This document shows, piece by piece, positions 1 to 7,795 of a DNA stretch of 64,000 bases. Below the pieces are notes generated by a model, which did not search any database, was not told where the DNA came from, and saw only the letters and a list, made by a program, of their open reading frames with translations. A program made the position numbers and the translations under genes. Within the stretch, counting starts at the first letter, position 1; every line of letters begins with the position of its first letter. Location: contig NZ_JBLXIJ010000001.1 in NCBI RefSeq assembly GCF_048269545.1, positions 434,001-498,000 of the forward strand, written 5' to 3'. This DNA comes from Halpernia sp048269545 (GTDB lineage Bacteria > Bacteroidota > Bacteroidia > Flavobacteriales > Weeksellaceae).

Positions 1-1
1 G

Positions 2-364
2 GATAAACATGTTTTAAGAGGTAAATTTGGAACAGGAACAGATAGTGAAGTTGATAATGTTTTGACTGCTACAACAGCATTTAATGGAATAATTAAATCT
101 GCGGCTGATGCAAATAATTTAGCGTATGTAGATGCAAACGCAAAAATGATAGAGTTAGCGGGAGCTTCAGGAATAAGTTTTGATGGAGTAAAATACACCA
201 CAAAGTTTGTAACTGGAGGAACTTTTTCTTTAGATGGAGTTCACCTTACCGGAAGAGGATATGGTCTAATTGCTAATGAATTTATGAAGCAAATTAATGC
301 GAAGTATGGTTCCACCTTACCAATGGTTAATATTAATAAATATTCCGGAGTAAAATTTCCATAA
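2..364 (+). CDS. SGNH/GDSL-type hydrolase, C-terminal part (truncated by window edge)
   Basis: The frame is open from the window edge, so this is the C-terminal 120 residues of a longer protein. Near the end it reads LDGVHLTGRGYGLIANEF, which has the Asp-x-x-His block of SGNH/GDSL esterases, where Asp and His complete the catalytic triad. The motif and the following helix resemble secreted or outer-membrane lipase-like proteins of Flavobacteriia. The catalytic Ser block and any signal peptide lie outside the window, so substrate and location cannot be stated. A strong terminator follows 26 bases after the stop. Confidence 0.7.
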   Translation, partial: DKHVLRGKFGTGTDSEVDNVLTATTAFNGIIKSAADANNLAYVDANAKMIELAGASGISFDGVKYTTKFVTGGTFSLDGVHLTGRGYGLIANEFMKQINAKYGSTLPMVNINKYSGVKFP

Positions 365-390
365 TAAGAATTTAAAAATTAATTAATTTA

Positions 391-428
391 AAACCACTTG
401 AAATGATTTCAGGTGGTTTTATTTTTTT
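391..428 (+). terminator. Rho-independent terminator after the SGNH hydrolase gene
   Basis: Arms AAACCACTTGAAA (391-403) and TTTCAGGTGGTTT (407-419) pair over 13 bases with one G-T wobble around a 3-base loop. A T-rich run follows. It separates the hydrolase gene from the prs promoter. Confidence 0.9.
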
Positions 429-435
429 AAATTTG
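428..435 (+). promoter_or_regulatory. Probable -7 promoter box for prs
   Basis: TAAATTTG matches the Bacteroidota -7 consensus TAnnTTTG and lies 27 bases upstream of the prs ATG, directly after a terminator. No TTG element stands at the expected 19-20 base distance, so the -33 half is not supported. Confidence 0.6.
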
Positions 436-462
436 CACAAGTAAAAAATCAATAAACCCAAG

Positions 463-1407
463 ATGAGCGAAAATCACCAAGCTAGTTATTTATTTTCTAC
501 AAGAACCAGCGTAGTTCTTTCCAATAAAATTGCAGAGTATTATGGACAAAGTTTAGGGAAAATTAATTTTCAAACTTTCTCAGATGGAGAATTTGAGCCG
601 GTTCTCGACCAATCCGTTCGAGGCGGCAGAGTTTTCTTAATAGGATCTACTTTTCCACCCGCAGATAATTTATTAGAATTATTACTAATGATTGATGCCG
701 CAAAAAGAGCTTCTGCTAAAAGTATTACAGTAGTTTTGCCATATTTTGGTTTGGCTAGACAAGACAGAAAAGATCAACCAAGAGCACCAATTGGAGCAAA
801 ATTAGTTGCTAATCTTTTAACTGCAGCCGGAGCAACCAGAGTTATGACAATGGATTTGCACGCTGATCAAATTCAAGGGTTTTTTGAAATTCCTGTTGAT
901 CATCTTTATGCTTCCACTATTTTTATAGACTATATTTTGTCTAATAATATCCAAGATTTGACGATTGCTTCTCCCGATATGGGTGGTGCAAAAAGAGCGA
1001 AAAATTATGCGGGACATCTCGGCGCAGATGTTGTAATTGCTTACAAAGAAAGAAAAAAAGCAAATGTTATTGAAGATATGTTTCTCATTGGTGAAGTGAA
1101 AGACAGAAACGTCATTTTAATAGATGACATGATTGATACAGCAGGAACACTTTGTAAAGCAGCCGAAATTATTATGGAAAATGGAGCAATATCTGTAAGA
1201 GCAATGGCAACTCATCCTGTGCTTTCTGGAAATGCTTATGAAAACATAGAAAAATCCAAGTTATTGGAAGTTATCGTAACAGATTCAATTCCAATAAAAA
1301 ACAATTTGTCAAGCAAAATAAAAGTGTTATCTTGCGCTCCGTTATTTGCGGATGTAATGCGCATGGTTCATGAGCACAAATCTATTAGTAATAAGTTTAT
1401 TATTTAA
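463..1407 (+). CDS. prs: Ribose-phosphate pyrophosphokinase (PRPP synthetase)
   Basis: This cytosolic enzyme makes PRPP from ribose 5-phosphate and ATP for nucleotide, His, Trp and NAD synthesis. At 314 residues it has the usual length for class I enzymes. Visible motifs are FSDGEFEPVLDQSVRG near residue 40, the catalytic-loop block DLHADQIQGFF near 130, and the PRPP-binding signature VILIDDMIDTAGT near 215. The ATG at 463 follows a TAAATTTG box at a sensible distance. It probably begins a transcript with rplY, the next gene 144 bases downstream, because no terminator separates them. Confidence 0.97.
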   Translation: MSENHQASYLFSTRTSVVLSNKIAEYYGQSLGKINFQTFSDGEFEPVLDQSVRGGRVFLIGSTFPPADNLLELLLMIDAAKRASAKSITVVLPYFGLARQDRKDQPRAPIGAKLVANLLTAAGATRVMTMDLHADQIQGFFEIPVDHLYASTIFIDYILSNNIQDLTIASPDMGGAKRAKNYAGHLGADVVIAYKERKKANVIEDMFLIGEVKDRNVILIDDMIDTAGTLCKAAEIIMENGAISVRAMATHPVLSGNAYENIEKSKLLEVIVTDSIPIKNNLSSKIKVLSCAPLFADVMRMVHEHKSISNKFII

Positions 1408-1468
1408 TTCATTTTCAATGTATTAAATAATATTTTAACAAGAAAAATTTTTAAATTTATATAATGAA

Positions 1469-1516
1469 ATCGCCACTAAAAAACTTGGTAAACAAACAAA
1501 TCTGAAGTTTGGCGAT
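1469..1516 (+). promoter_or_regulatory. Bulged hairpin in the leader before rplY
   Basis: ATCGCC plus AAACTT (1469-1474 and 1481-1486) pair with AAGTTTGGCGAT (1505-1516), giving 12 paired positions interrupted by a 6-base bulge on the left arm. No T tract follows, so it does not look like a terminator. It lies 36 bases upstream of the L25 start and could be a leader structure or an RNA processing site. The function is inference. Confidence 0.4.
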
Positions 1517-1551
1517 AACATTTAACCGATAAAAAATAATAAATATTTTAT

Positions 1552-2202
1552 ATGAAATCAATTACAATTCAAGGTACAAAAAGAGAAAACGTAGGCAAAA
1601 AGTCGACAAAAGCTTTACGTGATGCTGAATTAGTTCCTTGTGTTGTTTATGGAGGAAAAGAAACACTAAATTTTTCTACGGAAGAGAAATCTTTCAAAGA
1701 TTTAGTTTACACTCCGGAAGCACACACGGTTAATTTGGAATTAGAAGGAAAAAAAATTCCTGCAGTATTGCAAGACATTCAATTTCACCCTTTAACTGAC
1801 AAAATTCTTCATGCAGATTTTTATCAATTAAGTGATGATAAACCAGTAATGATGGAAGTTCCAGTAAGACTTACAGGTCGTGCAAGAGGTGTTGTTGCAG
1901 GTGGTGTTCTTAGAAACCCATTCCGTAAACTAAAAGTAAAAGCACTTCCAGGAAATCTTCCAGATGAAGTTGTAGTAGATATTACGGCTTTAAGAATTGG
2001 TATGAAACTTTACGTTGGAGATATCAAAACTGAAAAATTCACATTTATGCATCCAGATAATGCAGTTGTTGTTGCGGTAAGAATGGCAAGAACAGCTATC
2101 AAAGGAGCAGATGCAGATGATGAAGAAGAAACAGCGGAAGAAGGAGCAGAAAACACAACGCCAGAAGGTGGAGAAACTGCTACAGAAAGCGCAGAAGCAT
2201 AA
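1552..2202 (+). CDS. rplY: Large ribosomal subunit protein bL25, CTC form
   Basis: L25/Ctc binds 5S rRNA in the large ribosomal subunit. Residues 1-90 form the L25 domain (MKSITIQGTKRENVGKK, then VPCVVYGG and FHPLTDKILHADFYQL). Residues 95-180 form the C-terminal beta domain of the longer CTC type (VPVRLTGRARGVVAGGVL). The last 35 residues are an acidic Ala/Glu/Thr-rich tail, common in Flavobacteriia. It follows prs, a pairing also seen in many other bacteria. A hairpin lies in its leader and a terminator follows. Confidence 0.96.
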   Translation: MKSITIQGTKRENVGKKSTKALRDAELVPCVVYGGKETLNFSTEEKSFKDLVYTPEAHTVNLELEGKKIPAVLQDIQFHPLTDKILHADFYQLSDDKPVMMEVPVRLTGRARGVVAGGVLRNPFRKLKVKALPGNLPDEVVVDITALRIGMKLYVGDIKTEKFTFMHPDNAVVVAVRMARTAIKGADADDEEETAEEGAENTTPEGGETATESAEA

Positions 2203-2222
2203 AAATTTATCAGAATTTACAG

Positions 2223-2257
2223 ATTCCCGCCCATTTATTTGGACGGGAATTTTTTTT
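2223..2257 (+). terminator. Rho-independent terminator after rplY
   Basis: Arms ATTCCCGCCCA (2223-2233) and TGGACGGGAAT (2240-2250) pair with one mismatch over a 6-base loop, followed by a run of T. Confidence 0.85.
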
Positions 2258-2289
2258 AGGAGCAAGATGAGTTTGCATCTTAGAACTTA

Positions 2290-2359
2290 CTTCCCGCTTT
2301 CCATTGCAATCTTTTGTTTTTAGTAAAAAAACAAAAGGATTTCCATTTCAATCGGGGCT
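2290..2359. repeat. Dispersed palindromic element, copy A
   Basis: The core is an 11-bp perfect stem, CTTTTGTTTTT (2311-2321) with AAAAACAAAAG (2327-2337). It is flanked by near-identical direct repeats, TTTCCATTGCAATC (2298-2311) and TTTCCATTTCAATC (2340-2353), and followed by GGGGCT. A related element with the same layout (AATC, TTTTG, stem, AAAAGGATTTCC, then GGGCT) lies at 46291-46389. I recall similar elements as abundant in Chryseobacterium-type genomes. It does not look protein-coding. Confidence 0.65.
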
Positions 2360-2417
2360 AAATCGACGGGTATCGCAAATTTTGAAGGGAAGTAAATAAA
2401 AAATAAAATTCGTGCAT

Positions 2418-2437
2418 CTACCTGTCGGTAGACAGGT
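2418..2437. repeat. Short perfect hairpin inside a TTCGTG direct repeat
   Basis: ACCTGTC (2420-2426) and GACAGGT (2431-2437) form a perfect 7-bp stem over GGTA. An alternative overlapping palindrome, TCTACC with GGTAGA, spans 2418-2433. TTCGTG stands on both sides of the hairpin. It resembles a small mobile or extragenic palindrome rather than a terminator, as no T run follows. Confidence 0.5.
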
Positions 2438-2511
2438 TCGTGGCAAAATCAACTTCTTCATAAAATTTTGTGCACTTGATTTAAATCAAGAATTTATCCA
2501 GAATTAAAATT

Positions 2512-2519
2512 TATATTTG
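2512..2519 (+). promoter_or_regulatory. Probable -7 promoter box of the outer-membrane protein gene
   Basis: TATATTTG matches TAnnTTTG and ends 17 bases before the ATG at 2537. No -33 TTG is present at the right distance. Confidence 0.5.
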
Positions 2520-2536
2520 ACAAAATTTAAAAAACA

Positions 2537-3070
2537 ATGAAAAAATTATTATTTTCTGCATTACTACTTTCAACCGTAGCAATTTCCGCACAAGAGACGG
2601 AGAGCCAATCCTCCGAGAGGCAAAATGACATTATGATTAGTCCGATAGAACTTATCGGAGGAGCCGCACTAAATTTTTCTTATGAAAGACTTCTCAACAA
2701 AGATTCTGGAGTAGGAATAAACGGTCTTTTTGGCTTTAAAGACAATGACAATAATGCTTTTTCACAAATTTCTCCATATTACAGAATGTATTTTGGGAAA
2801 AAATATGGCGGTGGATTTTTTGTAGAAGGTTTTGTGCCGATTACAAGCACAAAAGACGGAGGTTATAACTATTACAACGGCGGTGGATATACACAAAAAA
2901 ATCCAGAGACAAATACGACCGTTGGCGCGGGGATCGGTTTCGGTGGGAAATGGGTAGCTCGTAAAAACATCATTTTTGAACTAAGTAGCGGAATCGCACG
3001 CAGATTTGGCAGCGGAAATTTTGATAAAATTACGGGCAAAGGAATGCTCGGAATTGGTTATAGATTCTAA
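2537..3070 (+). CDS. Small outer-membrane beta-barrel protein, DUF3575-like
   Basis: A Sec signal peptide is clear (MKKLLFSALLLSTVAISAQ, cleavage after about residue 18). The remaining 158 residues are rich in Gly, Tyr and Phe with alternating strands (ISPIELIGGAALNFSYERLL, then YYRMYFGKKYGGGFFVEGF) and end in aromatic GYRF, as expected for an outer-membrane barrel. The pattern recalls DUF3575 family proteins, but I cannot confirm this without a profile search. It is a single-gene unit with its own -7 box and a shared terminator. Substrate and role are unknown. Confidence 0.7.
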   Translation: MKKLLFSALLLSTVAISAQETESQSSERQNDIMISPIELIGGAALNFSYERLLNKDSGVGINGLFGFKDNDNNAFSQISPYYRMYFGKKYGGGFFVEGFVPITSTKDGGYNYYNGGGYTQKNPETNTTVGAGIGFGGKWVARKNIIFELSSGIARRFGSGNFDKITGKGMLGIGYRF

Positions 3071-3097
3071 AGAATTACACTTTTCTGAAAAAGCATT

Positions 3098-3143
3098 TTG
3101 CCAAAGAAAAAAGTTTAAAACTTATTTCTTTGGCAATTTTTTT
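3098..3143. terminator. Bidirectional terminator between the barrel gene and umuC
   Basis: TTGCCAAAGAAA (3098-3109) pairs perfectly with TTTCTTTGGCAA (3125-3136). A T run follows on the plus strand, and the two flanking genes converge on it. Confidence 0.85.
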
Positions 3144-3154
3144 AAATTAAAACA

Positions 3155-4426
3155 TCAATGAAACCGATAACTCGCTTCTGGTAAAATATTATTTTTTAAA
3201 AATTGTTGGTATTCCTCAGAAAGTTGAGCTCTACCAAAAGTGTTTTTCCCGTTCATACTTCCCAATCTTATTTTGTCTTTTCCGTATTTTCGGTTCAGTC
3301 TATCCAAAGCTTTCATCACCGGAAGATGTTTGTTTTGCACATCTTTTTCAAATAAATTGATCAATCTTTCATTCTCCGGCACAAAATCCGAAACAATGAT
3401 GCCTGCTTTTTTATAATGAAAACCTTCAAGAAATAATTTTTCAAAAATTTCATTTGCAATTTTTGCAATGGTAATCGATGAATTACTTGGATTTGGTAAA
3501 ACCACAGAAATTGCATTTCTATATTCCGGTAAATCTTTTCTGAAACGATTGGTTTGTACAAAAACACAAATTGTTTTGCAACAAGTTTCTTGTTTTCTCA
3601 ATTTTTCTGCACAATACATAGAAAAAGTTTCTATCCGTTCTCTCACATCTTCTTTGTTTGTAAGCATTTGCATAAAACTTCGGCTCACACAAATCGATTT
3701 TTTCTTAGACGGAGAATCTAATTCTAATTGGCGAATTCCCTTTAATTCATTTATCATTCTCACGCCGTGAATTCCCATTATTTTTCTTACCCAAGTTTCA
3801 GGTTTCTGCAATAAGTCGTAAGCTTTATAAACACCAAAATCTTTCATTTTAACACTTAATCTTCTCCCAATTCCCCAAACATCTTCTATATCGAGCCATT
3901 TCAAAGCTTTTTCGATTTTTTCTGGTGTGTCTAAAATATAAACACCATTAAAACGATCAGGGAATTTTTTCACAATTCTATTGGCAACTTTACAAAGCGT
4001 TTTTGTGGGAGCAATTCCAATACTTGTGGGAATTAGAGATTCTTTTAAAATTTTATCACGAATTTCTTCGGCGTAAGAATTTAAATCGAAATATTTAAAA
4101 CCATGGAAATCTAAAAACAATTCATCGATGCTATAAATTTCAAAATCCAGAGCGTAAGACGAGGCAATTTTCATTACTTGTTGGCTGCGGAAATTGTACA
4201 ATTCAAATTTTGCAGAGAAGCTTTTTACCTTATATTTTGCAAATAATTCTTTGTATTTAAAAACTGGCGCTCCCATCGGAATTCCCAATGCTTTGGCTTC
4301 ATTACTTCTGGAAACTACACAACCGTCATTGTTTGATAAAACCACAACTGCTTGTCCTTCAAGACTTTTGTCTAAAGTTCTTTCACAAGAAACGAAGAAA
4401 TTATTGCAATCTATGAGCGCAAACAT
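3155..4426 (-). CDS. umuC: Y-family DNA polymerase, UmuC type
   Basis: This is a translesion DNA polymerase subunit of the UmuC/DinB family. At 423 residues it is UmuC-length. The N-terminal palm starts MFALIDCNNFFVSCER with the first metal-binding Asp at residue 6. The catalytic block YSIDELFLD carries D101 and E102. Helix-hairpin-helix and little-finger regions follow. The C-terminal 50 residues (PVMKALDRLNRKYGKDKIR) match the DUF4113 tail typical of UmuC. No umuD or other S24 peptidase gene lies next to it, although UmuC normally needs UmuD'. The upstream region shared with tadA holds three TTATCA repeats. Confidence 0.95.
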   Translation of the reverse strand: MFALIDCNNFFVSCERTLDKSLEGQAVVVLSNNDGCVVSRSNEAKALGIPMGAPVFKYKELFAKYKVKSFSAKFELYNFRSQQVMKIASSYALDFEIYSIDELFLDFHGFKYFDLNSYAEEIRDKILKESLIPTSIGIAPTKTLCKVANRIVKKFPDRFNGVYILDTPEKIEKALKWLDIEDVWGIGRRLSVKMKDFGVYKAYDLLQKPETWVRKIMGIHGVRMINELKGIRQLELDSPSKKKSICVSRSFMQMLTNKEDVRERIETFSMYCAEKLRKQETCCKTICVFVQTNRFRKDLPEYRNAISVVLPNPSNSSITIAKIANEIFEKLFLEGFHYKKAGIIVSDFVPENERLINLFEKDVQNKHLPVMKALDRLNRKYGKDKIRLGSMNGKNTFGRAQLSEEYQQFLKNNILPEASYRFH

Positions 4427-4531
4427 TTTAAGATTTTTATCAAAATTAGAAAGAATTTTGCTTTAAAATTAAATTACTTTTCCACAAAAATTTCTAATTT
4501 TTTTTAAATCATTTTAGAACAGATTGTTATC

Positions 4532-4573
4532 TTATCAGAACAAAAAATTACTTTATCACAATTTATTTTATCA
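4532..4573. promoter_or_regulatory. Three TTATCA direct repeats between umuC and tadA
   Basis: TTATCA occurs at 4532-4537, 4553-4558 and 4568-4573 (starts 21 and 15 bases apart) in the divergent umuC-tadA intergenic region. This may be an operator for either gene, or chance in AT-rich DNA. Confidence 0.3.
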
Positions 4574-4586
4574 AAATATAAAGCTC

Positions 4587-4594
4587 TATTTTTG
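4587..4594 (+). promoter_or_regulatory. Possible -7 promoter box for tadA
   Basis: TATTTTTG fits TAnnTTTG and lies 18 bases before the TTG start of tadA. The -33 element is not visible. Confidence 0.4.
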
Positions 4595-4611
4595 TCTTAA
4601 ATTTTTACACT

Positions 4612-5049
4612 TTGGAATTTTTCACAGACGAATATTTTATGAAAATTGCTTTGCAAGAAGCACAAATTGCTTTTGAACAAGAAGAAATTCCTGTAGGTTG
4701 CGTCATTGTAGCGAATAACAGAATTATTGCTAAATCTCATAATCTTACAGAAACTTTAAATGATGTAACGGCGCACGCAGAAATGCAAGCAATTACTTCT
4801 GCGGCAAGTTTTCTTGGCGGAAAATATTTAATAAATTGTACACTTTACGTTACTTTAGAACCTTGCGTCATGTGTTGCGGCGCGTTGAATTGGGCACAAA
4901 TTTCAAAAGTTGTGATCGGCGCAAAAGATGAGCAACGTGGTTTTATGAGTAAAAATATAACACTTCATCCAAAAACAGAAATTGTTGAAGGTATTTTAGA
5001 AAATGAATGTTCACAGATTGTGAGGGAATTTTTTAAAAATAAGAGATAA
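4612..5049 (+). CDS. tadA: tRNA-specific adenosine deaminase
   Basis: TadA deaminates A34 of tRNA-Arg(ACG) to inosine. The zinc-binding deaminase motifs are HAE at residues 55-57 (Glu is the proton shuttle) and PCVMC at 84-88. At 145 residues the length is normal. I take the TTG at 4612 as start because the N-terminal FTDEYFMKIALQEA fits family N-termini; the first ATG, at 4639, would remove part of helix 1. The gene converges with coaX with only a few bases between the stops. Confidence 0.94.
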   Translation: MEFFTDEYFMKIALQEAQIAFEQEEIPVGCVIVANNRIIAKSHNLTETLNDVTAHAEMQAITSAASFLGGKYLINCTLYVTLEPCVMCCGALNWAQISKVVIGAKDEQRGFMSKNITLHPKTEIVEGILENECSQIVREFFKNKR

Positions 5050-5053
5050 TCTT

Positions 5054-5812
5054 CTACAAATCCTTCCCCAAAAAATACAATCCTTTCAAAGTGTGCAATC
5101 TGTCTGCGACTTGAATTTTATCCGTTAAAGGCTTATAAACATGAGAAACTCCGCCGGTTGCAATCACAAAACAATCGTCTTTTACTTCTTTATTTATTCT
5201 ATCCACAAAACCTTCCACCATTCCGAGAAAACCGTAAACCATTCCGCTTTGCATGCAAGAAACGGTATCGAAACCTAAAACAGATTTTGGTTTTATTAAT
5301 TCAATTTCTGGTAATTGTGCGGTATCTTTTATTAAAGAATTAAGCGCTGTAATAATTCCTGGTGCAATAATAACACCCAAAGTTTCGCCATTTTCATCTA
5401 CACAACTTGCGGTAAGAGCAGTTCCAAAATCAAAAATAATTTTCTTTTTTTTCGGATAAAGATGATGCGCCGCAACTAAATTGGCGTAAATATCCGTTCC
5501 CATTTGTTTGGATTTCGCCTCCACTTCTGAAGGCGTATTTCTATCCACAATTATTGGTTTTTTACCGTGAATTCTATAAATAGCACGGGAAATATCATAA
5601 GTCAATTGTGGAACAACAGAACCGATAATTATTTTTTCAATGCTTTCAATCTCAACTTTATAGGTTTGGTAAATATTCAGAAATTGAATATAAAGTTCAT
5701 CTTGTGAATGATAAGGTTTGGTATTAATTACCCAACTTACATCACAATTTTCACTATCAAAAAGTCCAAATCTGATGTTTGTATTTCCGATATTTATTAC
5801 GATAGAATTCAT
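5054..5812 (-). CDS. coaX: Type III pantothenate kinase
   Basis: CoaX phosphorylates pantothenate in the first step of CoA synthesis and belongs to the ASKHA fold. The phosphate-binding block is INIGNTNIRFG at residues 5-15. GTDIYANLVAAHHL and FDFGTALTASCVDENG with APGI carry the conserved Asp and the substrate-loop elements. I chose the ATG at 5812 (MNSIVINIG) because it fits family N-termini. A GTG at 5824 would add four residues. It starts shortly after the M1 peptidase stop, so the two genes are probably co-transcribed. Confidence 0.92.
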   Translation of the reverse strand: MNSIVINIGNTNIRFGLFDSENCDVSWVINTKPYHSQDELYIQFLNIYQTYKVEIESIEKIIIGSVVPQLTYDISRAIYRIHGKKPIIVDRNTPSEVEAKSKQMGTDIYANLVAAHHLYPKKKKIIFDFGTALTASCVDENGETLGVIIAPGIITALNSLIKDTAQLPEIELIKPKSVLGFDTVSCMQSGMVYGFLGMVEGFVDRINKEVKDDCFVIATGGVSHVYKPLTDKIQVADRLHTLKGLYFLGKDL

Positions 5813-5830
5813 TTTATTTTCCACAAAAAA

Positions 5831-7675
5831 TTATTTCACTTCCACAAAATTATCTGCCGGATTTACATCTGCCATTCTTTGAGAAAAATCAATTCCTAAA
5901 ACCGCCAATTGGCTTTTTGTGTAAGGAATTGTAAAAGTGTATTCTCTTTGCGTCCACGGCCAATAAGCCAAACTTTTAAAATCACCATTAATATCTTTTG
6001 TCTTAAAAGTTCTAGTTAAATTTAATGGAATTTGATAATTTACAACAGATTTATCTTTTAGCATCACACCAAAATCAATCGGCATCGGAACTTGTCCATT
6101 ATTTGCTAAAGTTATCGTTGTAGAAGTTGCGTCGTATTGAACATTTTTAATTCCATAATCGATTGTTTTCGTGGTATTAATCCAATAATGATGAAACCAT
6201 TTTAAATCCATTCCCGAAATATTTTGTGCTATATGAATAAAATCGCGGTCAGTTGGATGTTTCAAATGCCACTGATTGTAATATTCTTTCATTGTTTTTT
6301 GTAAATTTTCTTCGCCCATAATGTAACCGAGTTCCACTAAAAAAGTTTCACCTTTCACGTAAGTTGCATAAGTATAAGCTGTTCCATTATCGTGATGATC
6401 TCCGAGCCAAACTGCCGGTTCTTCTAATCCAGATTTTGTAAAATTAGCGTAAGCTTTCAACGAATTTATAAAAGGATTTGGTTGTGGAGTTGCAGGTGGA
6501 AATAATTGATACATCACGTAAGATTCGGCGTAACTTGTAAAACCTTCGTCCATCCAAGGTCGCATCGCTTCATTAGTTGCGAGCATTTGCTGAAACCAAG
6601 AATGAGAACCTTCGTGGAACATTAAGCCACACAAACTTTCTACAGATCTTGCTTCACCTAAAATCATAGTGCACATTCCATATTCCATTCCGCCGTCGCC
6701 GCCTTGTATAAAAGAATAAGAAGGATAAACGTAATCACCAAAAGCAGCATTCATCAATTGATAATATTTTTTTATGTAAGGAATTGATTCTTCCCACGCT
6801 TTTGTTTTATCCGATTTTTGATAAACTAAATATACTTTTGGACCATTTAAAACGGCAAAGGAATCCACCGTATAATCTGGATCTGCAGCCCAAGCAAAAT
6901 CTAAAATATTTTTTGCAGTCCAATGCCAATTGACTTTATTATTTTTATCTGCATTAATAGTTGGTGACGCAGAATATCCTTTTACATCAGACGGATTTTC
7001 TAAAGTTCCACCTGCACCAATCACATAGTTTTTATCAATTTTAATATTTACATCAAAATCCGCAAATGGTGCATGAAATTCGCGACCGACATAGTCAAAA
7101 GTTGCCCATCCGTCATAATCATATTCTGAAATTTTTGGATACCATTGCGTAACAGTCATATCAATTCCTTCGCGGTTATTTCTGCCACTTCTACGGATTT
7201 GCATTGGAATATTTGCGTCCCATTCCATGGTGAATTTTGTTGAAGAATTGGGTTTTATATTTTCATCCAAATAAACTTTCATAATGGTTTCTTGAATTTC
7301 AAATTTCAAATTTTTTCCATTTTGCTTTATCCAATGAATATTTTGGGCACCTTCTTGATTTTTCGGGATTGAAGCCAAACGAGAAATGCCATTTACATTT
7401 AATCTTGAATCTCCAGTTTTACCCCGAAATTGCACACGTTGATCCATCATTGAACCTGGTTTAAACGCATTCCAATATAAATGAAAATAAACCACATTTA
7501 ATTCGTCAGGAGAATTATTGGTGTATTCTATAGTTTGTTTTCCTTGGTAAGTGTAGTTTTGTGCATCTACATCAATATCCATTTTATATTTGGCGTGTTG
7601 TTGATAATAAGCGTTTTGCTGCGCAGAAAATAGTCCGCAAATAAATGTGAGAATTACAAGAAAGGATTTGTTCAT
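5831..7675 (-). CDS. Secreted M1-family metallopeptidase
   Basis: This is a zinc aminopeptidase of the M1 (gluzincin) family. A Sec signal peptide (MNKSFLVILTFICGLFSAQ) targets it to the periplasm or beyond. The zinc motif is HEGSH at 354-358 with the third ligand Glu exactly 18 residues further on (DEGFTSYAE), giving HExxH-x18-E. The exopeptidase motif GAMEN appears as GGMEY at 328-332, a variant I recall from Bacteroidota enzymes. At 614 residues it is shorter than ERAP-type members and lacks an obvious type IX sorting tail. The peptide substrate is unknown. Confidence 0.93.
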   Translation of the reverse strand: MNKSFLVILTFICGLFSAQQNAYYQQHAKYKMDIDVDAQNYTYQGKQTIEYTNNSPDELNVVYFHLYWNAFKPGSMMDQRVQFRGKTGDSRLNVNGISRLASIPKNQEGAQNIHWIKQNGKNLKFEIQETIMKVYLDENIKPNSSTKFTMEWDANIPMQIRRSGRNNREGIDMTVTQWYPKISEYDYDGWATFDYVGREFHAPFADFDVNIKIDKNYVIGAGGTLENPSDVKGYSASPTINADKNNKVNWHWTAKNILDFAWAADPDYTVDSFAVLNGPKVYLVYQKSDKTKAWEESIPYIKKYYQLMNAAFGDYVYPSYSFIQGGDGGMEYGMCTMILGEARSVESLCGLMFHEGSHSWFQQMLATNEAMRPWMDEGFTSYAESYVMYQLFPPATPQPNPFINSLKAYANFTKSGLEEPAVWLGDHHDNGTAYTYATYVKGETFLVELGYIMGEENLQKTMKEYYNQWHLKHPTDRDFIHIAQNISGMDLKWFHHYWINTTKTIDYGIKNVQYDATSTTITLANNGQVPMPIDFGVMLKDKSVVNYQIPLNLTRTFKTKDINGDFKSLAYWPWTQREYTFTIPYTKSQLAVLGIDFSQRMADVNPADNFVEVK

Positions 7676-7728
7676 ATTTAATTTTTTGAAATGGAAAGAT
7701 AAGAATTTTAGATAAAACTATGCAAAAG

Positions 7729-7766
7729 AAAAAGCCACTTAGTCTTATAAGAATAAATGGCTTTTT
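7729..7766 (-). terminator. Terminator after the DUF6909 gene
   Basis: AAAAAGCCA (7729-7737) pairs perfectly with TGGCTTTTT (7758-7766). On the minus strand the 3' arm runs into TTTTTCTTTT. An inner CTTA/TAAG pair extends the stem. Confidence 0.8.
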
Positions 7767-7795
7767 AAATATTTTAAGAATAAAACTTAATAATT

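Noticed and set aside
4427..4611. A hidden umuD between umuC and tadA
   Set aside because: The 185-base gap is too short and contains no open frame with S24 motifs.
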